A DNA stretch of 64,000 bases, from NCBI GenBank assembly GCA_910589555.1, contig CAJUTE010000005.1:1-64000 (forward strand), in the 5' to 3' direction. Position 1 is the stretch's first letter. Every line of letters begins with the position of its first letter. Below are positions 54,622 through 63,130 of this stretch, in pieces. The DNA is from an uncultured Muribaculum sp. GTDB lineage: Bacteria > Bacteroidota > Bacteroidia > Bacteroidales > Muribaculaceae. The notes beneath the pieces were generated by a model. That model had not been told where the DNA came from, ran no database searches, and saw nothing but the letters and a program-made list of their open reading frames with translations. The translations under genes and the position numbers were made by a program.

Positions 54622-55530
54622 ATGACTACCCTACGATTATACTTATTTTTAGCGGCGGTCTCCCTATTGATTGCCGGATGTTCTGACAAAAACAGATACA
54701 GCACTCTCCAACGGGATCTCAAAGCTTACGCCGACAGTTGCCGGGCTGAAGTCGGGATTGCCGTGATAATTGACGGCAAAGACACAGTAGCCGTAAATTG
54801 CGACAAGCAATACCCCATGATGAGTGTGGTCAAATTCCCTCAGGCGCTCGCCGTGGCAAACTTTGCCGAAAACCGTGGCATACTGCTTGACGACAGCATC
54901 GACATTTACGAAGGGGAGATTCTCTCTGACACTTACAGCCCCATGCGCGAGCGTTACGGAACCGGAGCATTGAAATTGCCCCTTCATGAGTTGCTGGCGT
55001 TCTCGCTGCAGCAGAGCGACAATAACGCCTGCGACATTCTGTTTCGCCTAATCGGCGGTCCCTCTGCCACCCGTCATTACCTTGATTCAATCGGAATAAA
55101 TGGAGTGGACATAGTCGCTACGGAAGCTGATATGCACGCCGATCTCGACATGTGTTATCAAAACTCAGCCGACCCTCTGGCTATGGCTGGATTGCTCGAA
55201 ATATTCTCCACGGCTATAGGATGGCAATCGCCGGCAATGCACACCATATTTAACCTTATGACCACCTGTGCCACCGGAGATGACCGCCTTGCAGCGCCAC
55301 TGTCAGCTACAAATGCCACTATAGGGCACAAAACCGGCACCGGCGATAAAAATGCCAACGGCGAAATAATAGGGCTGAATGATGTGGGATTCGTGTTTCT
55401 GCCAAACGGCCACCGCTACTGCATAGCAGTGTTCATCAAAGATTCCAAAGAGAGTCAGCAAAAGACTTCGGCAATGATAGCCCGCATTTCTGAAATAGTG
55501 TACCAAGCATTGACTGAACCGGAAAATTAA
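54622..55530 (+). CDS. Class A beta-lactamase (subclass A2), lipoprotein
   Basis: A 302-residue serine beta-lactamase. The ATG at 54622 gives a lipobox (LIAGC, Cys20), so the enzyme is likely anchored in the periplasm; the longer frame overlaps cinA and is rejected. Active-site motifs are complete: SVVK at 68-71 (catalytic Ser68), SDN at 132-134, the general-base Glu168 in TEADMH, and KTG at 237-239. The motif contexts (MMSVVKFPQALAV, EADMHAD, GHKTGTGDKN) match the CfxA/CblA/PER-like A2 group. It is embedded between cinA and cobU with 14 and 5 bp spacing and no mobile-element trace, so it looks resident. Whether it confers resistance cannot be told. Confidence 0.9.
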   Translation: MTTLRLYLFLAAVSLLIAGCSDKNRYSTLQRDLKAYADSCRAEVGIAVIIDGKDTVAVNCDKQYPMMSVVKFPQALAVANFAENRGILLDDSIDIYEGEILSDTYSPMRERYGTGALKLPLHELLAFSLQQSDNNACDILFRLIGGPSATRHYLDSIGINGVDIVATEADMHADLDMCYQNSADPLAMAGLLEIFSTAIGWQSPAMHTIFNLMTTCATGDDRLAAPLSATNATIGHKTGTGDKNANGEIIGLNDVGFVFLPNGHRYCIAVFIKDSKESQQKTSAMIARISEIVYQALTEPEN

Positions 55531-55535
55531 TTTTG

Positions 55536-56051
55536 ATGGAAAAGAGCAGGATAATACTGGTCACCGGAGGACAACGCTCAGGGAAAAGCGTTTTTGCTGA
55601 AAATCTTGCGTTGCGTCTATCCCCAACTCCGGTTTACATTGCCACGGCACAAGTGCTCGATGATGAGTTTCGGCACCGTGTGGCGATTCATCAGCAACGT
55701 CGCGGTCCGCAATGGACCAACATCGAGGAACCTCTATCCCTGTCGCGTCTCGATGTCAACGGAAGAACCGTGCTGATAGACTGCGTCACGCTTTGGGCAA
55801 CCAATATGTTTTTCGCCAACGGCGATGACATTGATGCCGCCGCACGCGCTATGAAAGAGGAATTTGACAAGTTCACCTCGCAAAATGCCACGTTTATCTT
55901 CGTCACCACCGAGACCGGACTTGGTGGCACAAGCGAGAATCCCATGCAACGCCGATTCAACGATCTTCAAGGTGAAATCAACCAATATATCGCCTCAAAA
56001 GCCGATGAAGTTCATCTCGTAATCTCAGGTATAGATGTGAAAATAAAATGA
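55536..56051 (+). CDS. cobU: Adenosylcobinamide kinase / GTP guanylyltransferase CobU
   Basis: A 171-residue bifunctional enzyme that phosphorylates adenosylcobinamide and adds GMP to make AdoCbi-GDP. P-loop GGQRSGKS near the N-terminus, then the GTP-site pattern VYIATAQVLDDEFRHRVAIHQQRR and LIDCVTLW. Start taken at the ATG at 55536, 5 bp after the beta-lactamase stop. Overlaps cobT by 4 bp. Confidence 0.95.
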   Translation: MEKSRIILVTGGQRSGKSVFAENLALRLSPTPVYIATAQVLDDEFRHRVAIHQQRRGPQWTNIEEPLSLSRLDVNGRTVLIDCVTLWATNMFFANGDDIDAAARAMKEEFDKFTSQNATFIFVTTETGLGGTSENPMQRRFNDLQGEINQYIASKADEVHLVISGIDVKIK

Positions 56052-57097
56052 AACAGTTCAATATAACCCCAATAGCCAAGGACCTTCGTCCGGCACTACT
56101 TGAAAAAATAGACAATCTCACAAAGCCCAAGGGTTCATTAGGACGCCTTGAAGAGCTTGCACTCAAAATAGGGATGATCCAGCACACGCTGACCCCCGAG
56201 CTGCGCAACCCACACAACATCCTCTTCGCAGCCGACCACGGCATTATCGAAGAGGGTGTGACCGTATCTCCTAAAGAAGTGACCTGGCAGCAACTCAGCC
56301 ACTTCTCAAAGGGCGGAGCAGGAATAAATTTCCTATGCGACCAGAACGGGTTTAAACTGGTGCTCGTCGACGCCGGAGTGGACTACGACATACCCGCAGG
56401 CCACGGCATAATAGACCGTAAGATACGCCGCTCAACACGCAATTTCCTGCATGAGCGCGCCATGACTGCCGACGAGCTTGACCGATGCCTTCAAGAGGGA
56501 GCCAACACAGTCTACGAAGTGCATGCTGCCGGATGTAACATAGTAAGTTTCGGAGAGATGGGAAGCGGCAACACATCATCGTCATCGATGTGGATGCACC
56601 TGTTCACCGGAATACCGCTCGCCGACTGCATCGGTGCCGGCGCCGGGCTTGACAATGACGGCATCCGACACAAATATGATGTGTTGAGCCGCGCACTTGC
56701 CAAGTTCAAGAGCGAAACTCCCGATGCCGGCAATCCTGAGGAGATCATGACATGGTTTGGCGGCTATGAGCTGGCGATGGCTGTAGGCGGAATGCTGAGA
56801 GCTGCGGAACTTGGCATGATTGTGCTTGTCGACGGATTTATCATGACCGCCTGCGCGCTTGCCGCGTCCAAATTATATCCGGAAATGCTTGACTACTGTA
56901 TCTTCGGACACCAAGGCGATGAGTCGGGACACAAACTCATGTTGCGGCATCTCAATGTGAGAGCGTTGCTGCACCTTGACCTGCGTCTTGGCGAGGGGAG
57001 CGGGGCCGTGTGTGCCTACCCCATCGTCATGTCGGCGGTCAACATGATAAACAACATGGATTCATTCAGCTCGGTAAATGTCACTAAATACTTCTAA
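56048..57097 (+). CDS. cobT: Nicotinate-nucleotide:dimethylbenzimidazole phosphoribosyltransferase CobT
   Basis: A 349-residue enzyme that makes alpha-ribazole phosphate, the lower-ligand nucleotide of B12. Recognisable parts: LTKPKGSLGRLEELALKI, FAADHGIIEEGVTVSPKEVTWQQ and the late GEGSGAVCAYPIV with the catalytic Glu region. Overlap with cobU (4 bp) and a 3-bp gap to cobS show a tight operon. Confidence 0.96.
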   Translation: MKQFNITPIAKDLRPALLEKIDNLTKPKGSLGRLEELALKIGMIQHTLTPELRNPHNILFAADHGIIEEGVTVSPKEVTWQQLSHFSKGGAGINFLCDQNGFKLVLVDAGVDYDIPAGHGIIDRKIRRSTRNFLHERAMTADELDRCLQEGANTVYEVHAAGCNIVSFGEMGSGNTSSSSMWMHLFTGIPLADCIGAGAGLDNDGIRHKYDVLSRALAKFKSETPDAGNPEEIMTWFGGYELAMAVGGMLRAAELGMIVLVDGFIMTACALAASKLYPEMLDYCIFGHQGDESGHKLMLRHLNVRALLHLDLRLGEGSGAVCAYPIVMSAVNMINNMDSFSSVNVTKYF

Positions 57098-57100
57098 CCC

Positions 57101-57859
57101 GTGAAAGAACTGCTTGCCGCCGTCATTTTCTTCACCCGCCTGCCACTGTGGCGGGTGTGTCAACTCCCTGCCGAGGCATTTAAAAATGTAGTTCCCTACT
57201 GGAGTTATGTGGGATGGCTTACCGGAGGAATCATGGCGTTGACATATATTGCGGCGTCAGTGCTATTCCCCATGTCGATAGCGCTTATCTTGGCAATTCT
57301 ATCACGCCTGCTGCTCACCGGCGCTCTTCATGAAGACGGGCTCGCTGACTTCTGCGACGGTTTCGGTGGCGGCAGAGATGACCGCGACCGCATTCTCGCC
57401 ATCATGAAAGACAGCCACATAGGCACCTATGGCGTGATAGGGCTCATCATCTACTACATGACGTGCTACATGTGCCTGCTGGAGATGCCGGCATGGTTGG
57501 TGCCGGCAATACTTATAGGCGGCGATGCATGGAGCAAATTCTGCTCGGCACAGATCATCAATTTTCTTCCTTACGCCCGCAAAGAGAACGAAGCTAAAAA
57601 CAAAACCGTGTATGACCGCATGACCGTCAGGCTGTTTTGCCTGTCATTTATAGGCGGAGCGCTCCCATTGTTATTCCTACCGGTGGAAATGCTTCCGGCA
57701 CTTGTGCTTCCTGCAATCACATCAGCATTGATGATACTGACCATGCGGCGACGTATAGGAGGTTATACCGGCGACTGCTGCGGCGCCACGTTTCTCATCA
57801 GCGAACTCTCTTTTTATGCCGGCACGCTCATAATTCTACAATTCAGCCCCGTGATATGA
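57101..57859 (+). CDS. cobS: Adenosylcobinamide-GDP ribazoletransferase CobS
   Basis: A 252-residue polytopic inner-membrane enzyme that joins AdoCbi-GDP to alpha-ribazole (phosphate), the final assembly step. It starts with GTG (57101). Family motif TGALHEDGLADFCDGFGGG near residue 75 with the Asp-rich metal site. Several membrane helices follow. Stop overlaps cobC by 4 bp. Confidence 0.95.
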   Translation: MKELLAAVIFFTRLPLWRVCQLPAEAFKNVVPYWSYVGWLTGGIMALTYIAASVLFPMSIALILAILSRLLLTGALHEDGLADFCDGFGGGRDDRDRILAIMKDSHIGTYGVIGLIIYYMTCYMCLLEMPAWLVPAILIGGDAWSKFCSAQIINFLPYARKENEAKNKTVYDRMTVRLFCLSFIGGALPLLFLPVEMLPALVLPAITSALMILTMRRRIGGYTGDCCGATFLISELSFYAGTLIILQFSPVI

Positions 57860-58380
57860 AACTGCTGTTCATACGCCACACTTCAGTCGCTGTGCCCAAA
57901 GGGATGTGCTACGGACAGACCGATGTAAAACTTTCCGACACTTTCCCCGAGGAAGCGGCGGCAGTAAACCATAGTTTGTCCAAATACAACATTGATGCCG
58001 CCTACACCAGCCCGCTGTCACGATGTGTGAAACTTGCCGCAGTCTGCGGCTTTCCCGATGCGATAAAAGACAACCGGCTTATGGAAATGAATTTCGGAGA
58101 CTGGGAAATGCAGCGCTATGATGAGATTTCTGATCCACGGCTGCAAACATGGTTTGACGACTATATAAATGTCAAGGCTACCGCAGGAGAGTCATTCATG
58201 GACCAGCGACACCGGTTCCAATCCTTCATATCGTCACTGCCTCACGACAATGCCACAGTCGCTGTTTTCACCCATGCCGGAATCCTCATACAAGCAATGA
58301 CCACCATCCTCGGACATTCAATTGACGAAGCATTTGCCGCTCAACCGCCCTACGGCTCCATAATCGAAGCCGAAATTTAA
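57856..58380 (+). CDS. cobC: Alpha-ribazole phosphatase CobC (histidine phosphatase family)
   Basis: A 174-residue phosphoglycerate-mutase-like enzyme that removes the 5' phosphate from alpha-ribazole phosphate or cobalamin phosphate. The phosphohistidine motif is LLFIRHTSV near the start, and FTHAGIL carries the second His. The ATG at 57856 overlaps the cobS stop; upstream codons of the open frame run inside cobS and are rejected. Related phosphatases share the fold, but the position in the operon supports CobC. Confidence 0.88.
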   Translation: MKLLFIRHTSVAVPKGMCYGQTDVKLSDTFPEEAAAVNHSLSKYNIDAAYTSPLSRCVKLAAVCGFPDAIKDNRLMEMNFGDWEMQRYDEISDPRLQTWFDDYINVKATAGESFMDQRHRFQSFISSLPHDNATVAVFTHAGILIQAMTTILGHSIDEAFAAQPPYGSIIEAEI

Positions 58381-58397
58381 CGATATGTTGTTAAATA

Positions 58398-58429
58398 TTT
58401 GGAACAATAGATAATATTCATTACATTTG
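58398..58429 (+). promoter_or_regulatory. Bacteroidetes-type promoter for the secreted protein
   Basis: TTTG (58398-58401) is followed after 20 bases by TACATTTG (58422-58429), 41 bp upstream of the start at 58471. It allows expression independent of the cob operon just upstream. Confidence 0.78.
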
Positions 58430-58470
58430 TGAACTTTTAATACCAATTTTTTTTTACTAAACTCACTTAC

Positions 58471-59229
58471 ATGAAAAAAATTTTTACTCTAATGGCAGCA
58501 GCCGTTATGGCTGTCAGTGCAAATGCAGGCACATCTGAATTCATTGTTACTGAAAAAGCTACACCGGCTCAGCGAATTGACCTCGCAGGTCTTACTGTAG
58601 TTCTCGGCGGTCAGAAGTGTGTAGACAAAGCCGGAGAAGACAACGGCGCAGATGTTTGGAAAGATTTGAAAAACGGATCTATTTCAGTAGCCGGCGTTGA
58701 CTTCACTAACTACATGGTTTCAGGTGACAACGCTCGTGGTGCTGATTTCGCAGCAGGAACATCAGCTCGTGTTTACGGCGGCTACATAGAATACATTCCT
58801 TCGATTGATGGTACTCTTTACACTGTTTTCAATATTCCTTCCGGCAAAGGCATTATTTTCTCTGAAATAAACGCTGCTAACGAAGCAGGCACCAATATTC
58901 TTCTTGGCGCATCTCCTGCCGCTGTTATTTACAATGCCGAGGGCACTGCTGTTGCTCTTGATGAAAGTGGTGTTGCTCAATCCGATTCAAAGGCTATGGC
59001 TTATATCAAGGCTGAAGTTAAAGCCGGCAGCACTTACTACTTCTCTTTCAGCGGTTCAAAAACTTCTTTTGGCGGATGCGTATTTGAATATACCGGAACT
59101 GCCGGAATCGAAGATGTAACTGTTGCTGAAGATGAAAACGCTCCCATGTACAACCTTCAGGGCGTACAGGTTGACGAAAACTACAAAGGAATCGTCATCA
59201 AAAACGGCAAGAAATACTTGAACAAGTAA
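58471..59229 (+). CDS. Secreted beta-rich protein with T9SS-like C-terminal motif, unknown function
   Basis: A 252-residue protein with signal peptide (about 1-19). The mature part is beta-rich, Gly/Ala-rich and hydrophilic with no family I recognise. The last 25 residues, MYNLQGVQVDENYKG plus IVIKNGKKYLNK, resemble the short C-terminal domains (YNLQG...G.yI..GKK) seen on many secreted Bacteroidales proteins, which look like T9SS type A sorting signals. Codon choice favours T-ending codons (GCT, GTT) far more than the adjacent cob genes, which suggests high expression or a different origin. Own promoter and terminator. Confidence 0.75.
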   Translation: MKKIFTLMAAAVMAVSANAGTSEFIVTEKATPAQRIDLAGLTVVLGGQKCVDKAGEDNGADVWKDLKNGSISVAGVDFTNYMVSGDNARGADFAAGTSARVYGGYIEYIPSIDGTLYTVFNIPSGKGIIFSEINAANEAGTNILLGASPAAVIYNAEGTAVALDESGVAQSDSKAMAYIKAEVKAGSTYYFSFSGSKTSFGGCVFEYTGTAGIEDVTVAEDENAPMYNLQGVQVDENYKGIVIKNGKKYLNK

Positions 59230-59270
59230 TCAACCACAACAAATCAGCCGGAAATCCATCCGGCTACACC

Positions 59271-59311
59271 ATAAGCGGACGCAACCCTAATCGGTTATGT
59301 CCGCTTTTCTT
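59271..59311 (+). terminator. Intrinsic terminator of the secreted-protein gene
   Basis: AAGCGGAC...GTCCGCTT (59273-59306) with an inner AACC/GGTT pairing, followed by T-rich sequence. A second hairpin, AGCCGGAAATCCATCCGGCT, precedes it at about 59245-59264. Confidence 0.85.
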
Positions 59312-59430
59312 TTCCTCTGCCAATCATCATCAGCCCCATTAGATAAAACGTATCCGATAAAATTAAGAAATAACCCTATATAGTTCACGCGTATAAGAAG
59401 CTACATACATTTTTCCGGACAGAGACCCAT

Positions 59431-59691
59431 AGCCGTGAAACGGCTAAATAATTTAAGCACCGCCACGAGGCGACAGCCGAGGTGCGGTGTAAGATGAGAC
59501 AAATGGTCGGGCATCGAAGATGCCCTCCAGTCCATGCCGTATCATCAGTATGGCAAAACAGTCTCGCCCCATTCGGGACTCGTGCCCGATAGAGACGTAC
59601 CACCCTCCCCCGGCTTCACTTTGCTCAGCCGAGGATATATACAGACCCGTGCCTGACGGCACTTAGTTCACTTGATATAGATTTATTGCAC
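59431..59691 (-). repeat. Composite multi-hairpin intergenic repeat, element B
   Basis: A 261-bp element homologous to element A (19698-19952) but inverted relative to it. Read on the minus strand the order is the same. GTGCC-GTCA-GGCAC (59662-59649) comes first, then a GC-rich hairpin with a GAGCAAAGTGAAG loop (about 59635-59605). GGGCATC-TTC-GATGCCC (59525-59509) follows, then the hairpin closed by CACCGC/GCGGTG (59489-59459). AGCCG-TTTCA-CGGCT (59445-59431) is last. It lies between convergent genes. Outside the hairpins the two elements are diverged, which suggests selection on structure. Confidence 0.85.
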
Positions 59692-59739
59692 TAACCCTTA
59701 CTTGATTTTACCGGATAACTCCAATAACACCTTATCTAC

Positions 59740-60660
59740 TCATATAATCATCCGCATCAAGGCGGTCAAAAACACCATGATAAGCTCGGAGCGACGGTTT
59801 ATTTTCACACCCGTCACCATATCTTCCGATGAAAAATCCCTCGGATTATCGCCGATATAAGGCTTCACCACCTCTTCCCCGAAATAATCATGCGGACCTC
59901 CAAACCGGCAATCGAGCACCGAGGCAAGAGCCGCTTCAGGGAATCCGCTGTTGGGGCTGGCATGGGCAGGTCCATATTTCAGCACATTACGGAAATGACG
60001 CAGCGAGCCTGATGAAATCACCATCAACAGTGCGGTGAGACGTGCCGGAATATAATTGGCGACATCGTCAATACGCGCGGCAACACAGCCAAACTCACGG
60101 TAACGCTCGTTGCGATAACCTATCATTGAATCAAGAGTGTTGACCATTTTATAGGCAAGCATTCCCGGCAGACCGAGGATCCCATACCAGAAAAGTGGAG
60201 CAATAACCCCGTCAGAAAGATTTTCGGCGAGTGTTTCCAATGCCGCCGCTCTAACCTCTCGGTCAGACAGAGATTCGGTGTCACGCCCCACAATCCTTGC
60301 CACTTGCCGTCGTCCGGCTTCAAGCGACACATCAAGAGCGCGAGCCACTCCCGTCACTTCACGTATTAGCGTTGTTCCGGCAAGACAATAAAACACGCCT
60401 ACGACCTCTACCGCCACACGCAAAGCCACAGGCATGGCATTCAGCAAAAAGAATGCAGCACAGAATACCACTACTATCAACCCCACGGCAACAATGCCCC
60501 CCTTAAGACGGCGATGAGCTCCGCGATTAAACCTATATTCAAAAAAAGAGATCATTTTGCCAAAGCCCACTATGGGGTGAGGCAAACGGACAGGATCGCC
60601 AAAAATCAAATCCAGAAACCATCCGCCGAACAACGGCAACAACGCTACAACATATTCCAT
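59740..60660 (-). CDS. cbiB: Adenosylcobinamide-phosphate synthase CbiB
   Basis: A 306-residue integral membrane enzyme that joins adenosylcobyric acid with aminopropanol phosphate. Key patterns: FLDLIFGDPVRLPHPIVGFGKMI near the start, the EN(L)SDGVIAPLFWY segment (ETLAENLSDGVIAPLFWY) and ASPNSGFPEAALA. The gene overlaps cobD by 16 bp and is last in the minus-strand cob operon. Confidence 0.94.
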   Translation of the reverse strand: MEYVVALLPLFGGWFLDLIFGDPVRLPHPIVGFGKMISFFEYRFNRGAHRRLKGGIVAVGLIVVVFCAAFFLLNAMPVALRVAVEVVGVFYCLAGTTLIREVTGVARALDVSLEAGRRQVARIVGRDTESLSDREVRAAALETLAENLSDGVIAPLFWYGILGLPGMLAYKMVNTLDSMIGYRNERYREFGCVAARIDDVANYIPARLTALLMVISSGSLRHFRNVLKYGPAHASPNSGFPEAALASVLDCRFGGPHDYFGEEVVKPYIGDNPRDFSSEDMVTGVKINRRSELIMVFLTALMRMII

Positions 60661-61643
60661 CGTTCAATAGCTTTTATCAACATATCATTTTCCTCAGGCG
60701 ACTGCACGGAGATGCGGAAATGCCGCCCGCTCAATCCTGAAAAATTAGACGCATCACGAATCAAAATCCCATGTTCGTCAATCAAATATTCCTTGAGCTG
60801 CGATGCCGATTTGCACTCCGGAGTCTCACACAAGAAAAACGGCGTAGCCATAGGCGATGCCTTTATCCCTATACTTGTCAACCGCTCCCCTACTCGCCGT
60901 GCTTCATCAAGCAGCATCGGCAGCGGCAACCGATACTCCTCGGCATGATCCAAAAGATATATTCCGGCATCAATCCCGAGCTGACTCACAGTCCATGGAC
61001 GTGCATTGGCACGCATACGAATTATCAGCTCCGCATTGCCAACCATATATCCCAACCTCAACCCCGGAACACCAAACCGCTTTGTAAACGAGCCGATAAG
61101 TATCACATTGCCCATAGCCGACGCATCGGCAGGTGAAAGCAATGGCGCTTCAGTATATTCAGAATAAGATTGATCTATGACCACCACTTTTTCCGGATTG
61201 CAGCTTGCCATATCACGCAGCCTCGCTCTATCCACCACCTCGCCGGTAGGATTGTTAGGGTTGCATATCCACACCAATCCGGCATCCTCAACATCATTGC
61301 AGAAATCATGACCGGCTATCTCACACGCATCATGATACTCGCTGAATGTGGGACGGCTCATGATCCATGAGCTGCCACGATGGAAGCAATCAGCTATGCG
61401 ATAGATGGCATCGGTCGCGCCTGCCGTCACTATCACACACCTCTCATCCACATCCAGATCACGGGCAAGCCTTCTTTCGAGCGAGAACGGAGCCGGCTCA
61501 GGATAAGATGTCATGCACCCGAGTCTTCCGGCAAGATACCCCTTGAGTCCGTCATGATTGAACCGGCAATATATGTTGCTGCTGAAATTGCTCTTGACCT
61601 TATCACCATAGCGGTACAGGTCATCGCCATGCCCTTCTATCAT
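60645..61643 (-). CDS. cobD: PLP-dependent threonine-phosphate decarboxylase, CobD-like
   Basis: A 332-residue fold-type I PLP enzyme. The context between cobQ and cbiB and the opening MIEGHGDDLYRYGDK fit CobD, which makes (R)-1-amino-2-propanol phosphate for CbiB. PLP-site patterns: WICNPNNPTGEVV, VVIDQSYSEY and the Schiff-base Lys in SFTKRFGVPGLRLGYM. HisC-type aminotransferases have the same motifs, so the call rests on operon position. Overlaps cobQ by 4 bp. Confidence 0.85.
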   Translation of the reverse strand: MIEGHGDDLYRYGDKVKSNFSSNIYCRFNHDGLKGYLAGRLGCMTSYPEPAPFSLERRLARDLDVDERCVIVTAGATDAIYRIADCFHRGSSWIMSRPTFSEYHDACEIAGHDFCNDVEDAGLVWICNPNNPTGEVVDRARLRDMASCNPEKVVVIDQSYSEYTEAPLLSPADASAMGNVILIGSFTKRFGVPGLRLGYMVGNAELIIRMRANARPWTVSQLGIDAGIYLLDHAEEYRLPLPMLLDEARRVGERLTSIGIKASPMATPFFLCETPECKSASQLKEYLIDEHGILIRDASNFSGLSGRHFRISVQSPEENDMLIKAIERWNML

Positions 61644-63121
61644 CGCGCTCCCATTATTTCATAAAGTTTATCCATGTCAAGATACTCTCTCACCCGTTCA
61701 GCCAGAAGATCATATTGCGACTCCTTGAAAGCGGCATAATCAGTCACGGCACCCTCAATCCCATCCTTTTTATATGGAGCAAGAATACGGTCGATCATCT
61801 CATCATGGTCAAGCACACCATGCATATATGATCCCATACACTTCTCATCAGCCACGCAACCGTCGGTAGTTCCGTCGGCATAATAGATCATTGGCGGCAC
61901 ACACTCATCTTCTATCACACTTCGCCCTTGGTGAATCTCGTAACCGTCAAGCATTTTCCCGCCGGGAGTCAATGAGAAACGCTTGCGCTCAGTGATCTTC
62001 GCCTCGGTTATCACAGTAGAGACCGGAAGCAGCCCCAAGCCGTTGACACGCCCCGGTTTCCCCTCGATGCCATCAGGATCGCTAATCTCCTTACCGAGCA
62101 TCTGATAGCCTCCGCATATTCCCAAGACCGTTTTGCCTCGCCGGCGTGATTCGAGTATAGCCTGCTCTATGCCGGAATTTCTCACGGCTACAAGATCGGA
62201 AATGGTCGACTTTGTGCCGGGCAATATGATTATGTCGGCTTTCCTGACCTCATCAGGTGAAAATGTATAATACAGATTCACCCCGTCACGGGCGGCAAGC
62301 CTATCGAAATCGGTAAAATTAGACAGTCTTGGAAGACGTATGACGGCGACATTCACCACACCCTCCCCGGCAGTAGTGTTCATTTTGGAAAGCGCCACCG
62401 AATCCTCAGCTTCTATGCTGATATCGTCCATATAAGGCAGCACTCCCAACACCGGCACTCCGCATATATCCTCAATCATGCGCCTGCCGGAATCAAAGAG
62501 CCGCATATCGCCACGGAATTTATTGACAATTATACCGCGTATCAGTTTTCTGTCATCAGGCGACTGCAACATTATCGACCCGTAGAGAGAGGCAAACACT
62601 CCTCCGCGGTCAATGTCGGCTACAAGCAGCACCGCCGCATCGGCATGACGCGCCATCGGGATATTCACCAGATCGGTATCCTTAAGGTTAATCTCGGCAA
62701 TGCTGCCTGCACCCTCCATGACTATAGGGTTGTACTGCATGGCAAGACGATCAAACGCCTTGCAGGCTTCTTCACGAAGCCTTTCGCGTCCATCGCCATG
62801 GTAGTATTCATAAGCATCACGGTTGCCTATCGGCTTACCGTTGAGCACCACTTGCGACATTCGGTCGCCCGACGGTTTAAGCAGAATAGGATTCATATCG
62901 GTGACGCATTCAATCCCAGCGGCTTCAGCTTGCACCGCTTGCGCCCTTCCTATCTCGCCACCATCGGCGGTAGCAAATGAGTTGAGAGCCATATTCTGAG
63001 CCTTGAAAGGAGCGGGATGATAACCATCCTGTAGAAATATGCGGCACAACGCAGCGGCAATGAGGCTTTTGCCCACATCGCTTCCTGTGCCGCCGAGCAT
63101 GATCGGTTTTAATGTTGTCAT
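61640..63121 (-). CDS. cobQ: Cobyric acid synthase CobQ
   Basis: A 493-residue amidotransferase that amidates four side chains of the corrin ring. The N-terminal ATPase domain has GTGSDVGKSLIAAALCRIF and PFKAQNMALNSFAT. The central part has GTKSTISDL. The C-terminal glutamine amidotransferase domain has the catalytic Cys in VLGICGGYQMLG and the paired His in YMHGVLDHD. Length is normal. Upstream TPR gene ends 9 bp before it. Confidence 0.95.
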   Translation of the reverse strand: MTTLKPIMLGGTGSDVGKSLIAAALCRIFLQDGYHPAPFKAQNMALNSFATADGGEIGRAQAVQAEAAGIECVTDMNPILLKPSGDRMSQVVLNGKPIGNRDAYEYYHGDGRERLREEACKAFDRLAMQYNPIVMEGAGSIAEINLKDTDLVNIPMARHADAAVLLVADIDRGGVFASLYGSIMLQSPDDRKLIRGIIVNKFRGDMRLFDSGRRMIEDICGVPVLGVLPYMDDISIEAEDSVALSKMNTTAGEGVVNVAVIRLPRLSNFTDFDRLAARDGVNLYYTFSPDEVRKADIIILPGTKSTISDLVAVRNSGIEQAILESRRRGKTVLGICGGYQMLGKEISDPDGIEGKPGRVNGLGLLPVSTVITEAKITERKRFSLTPGGKMLDGYEIHQGRSVIEDECVPPMIYYADGTTDGCVADEKCMGSYMHGVLDHDEMIDRILAPYKKDGIEGAVTDYAAFKESQYDLLAERVREYLDMDKLYEIMGAR

Positions 63122-63130
63122 AAGCTGATG

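Noticed and set aside
54607..55536. Beta-lactamase on a mobile element
   Set aside because: No inverted repeats, integrase, transposase or target duplication around it; spacing to both neighbours is operon-like.
57637..57855. N-terminal extension of cobC by 73 codons
   Set aside because: It lies inside cobS; the ATG at 57856 overlaps the cobS stop and gives the normal family start.
58381..58470. Cobalamin riboswitch near the cob genes
   Set aside because: No B12-box or extended conserved core is visible here, in 59230-59739 or in the 38-bp gap at 63404-63441.
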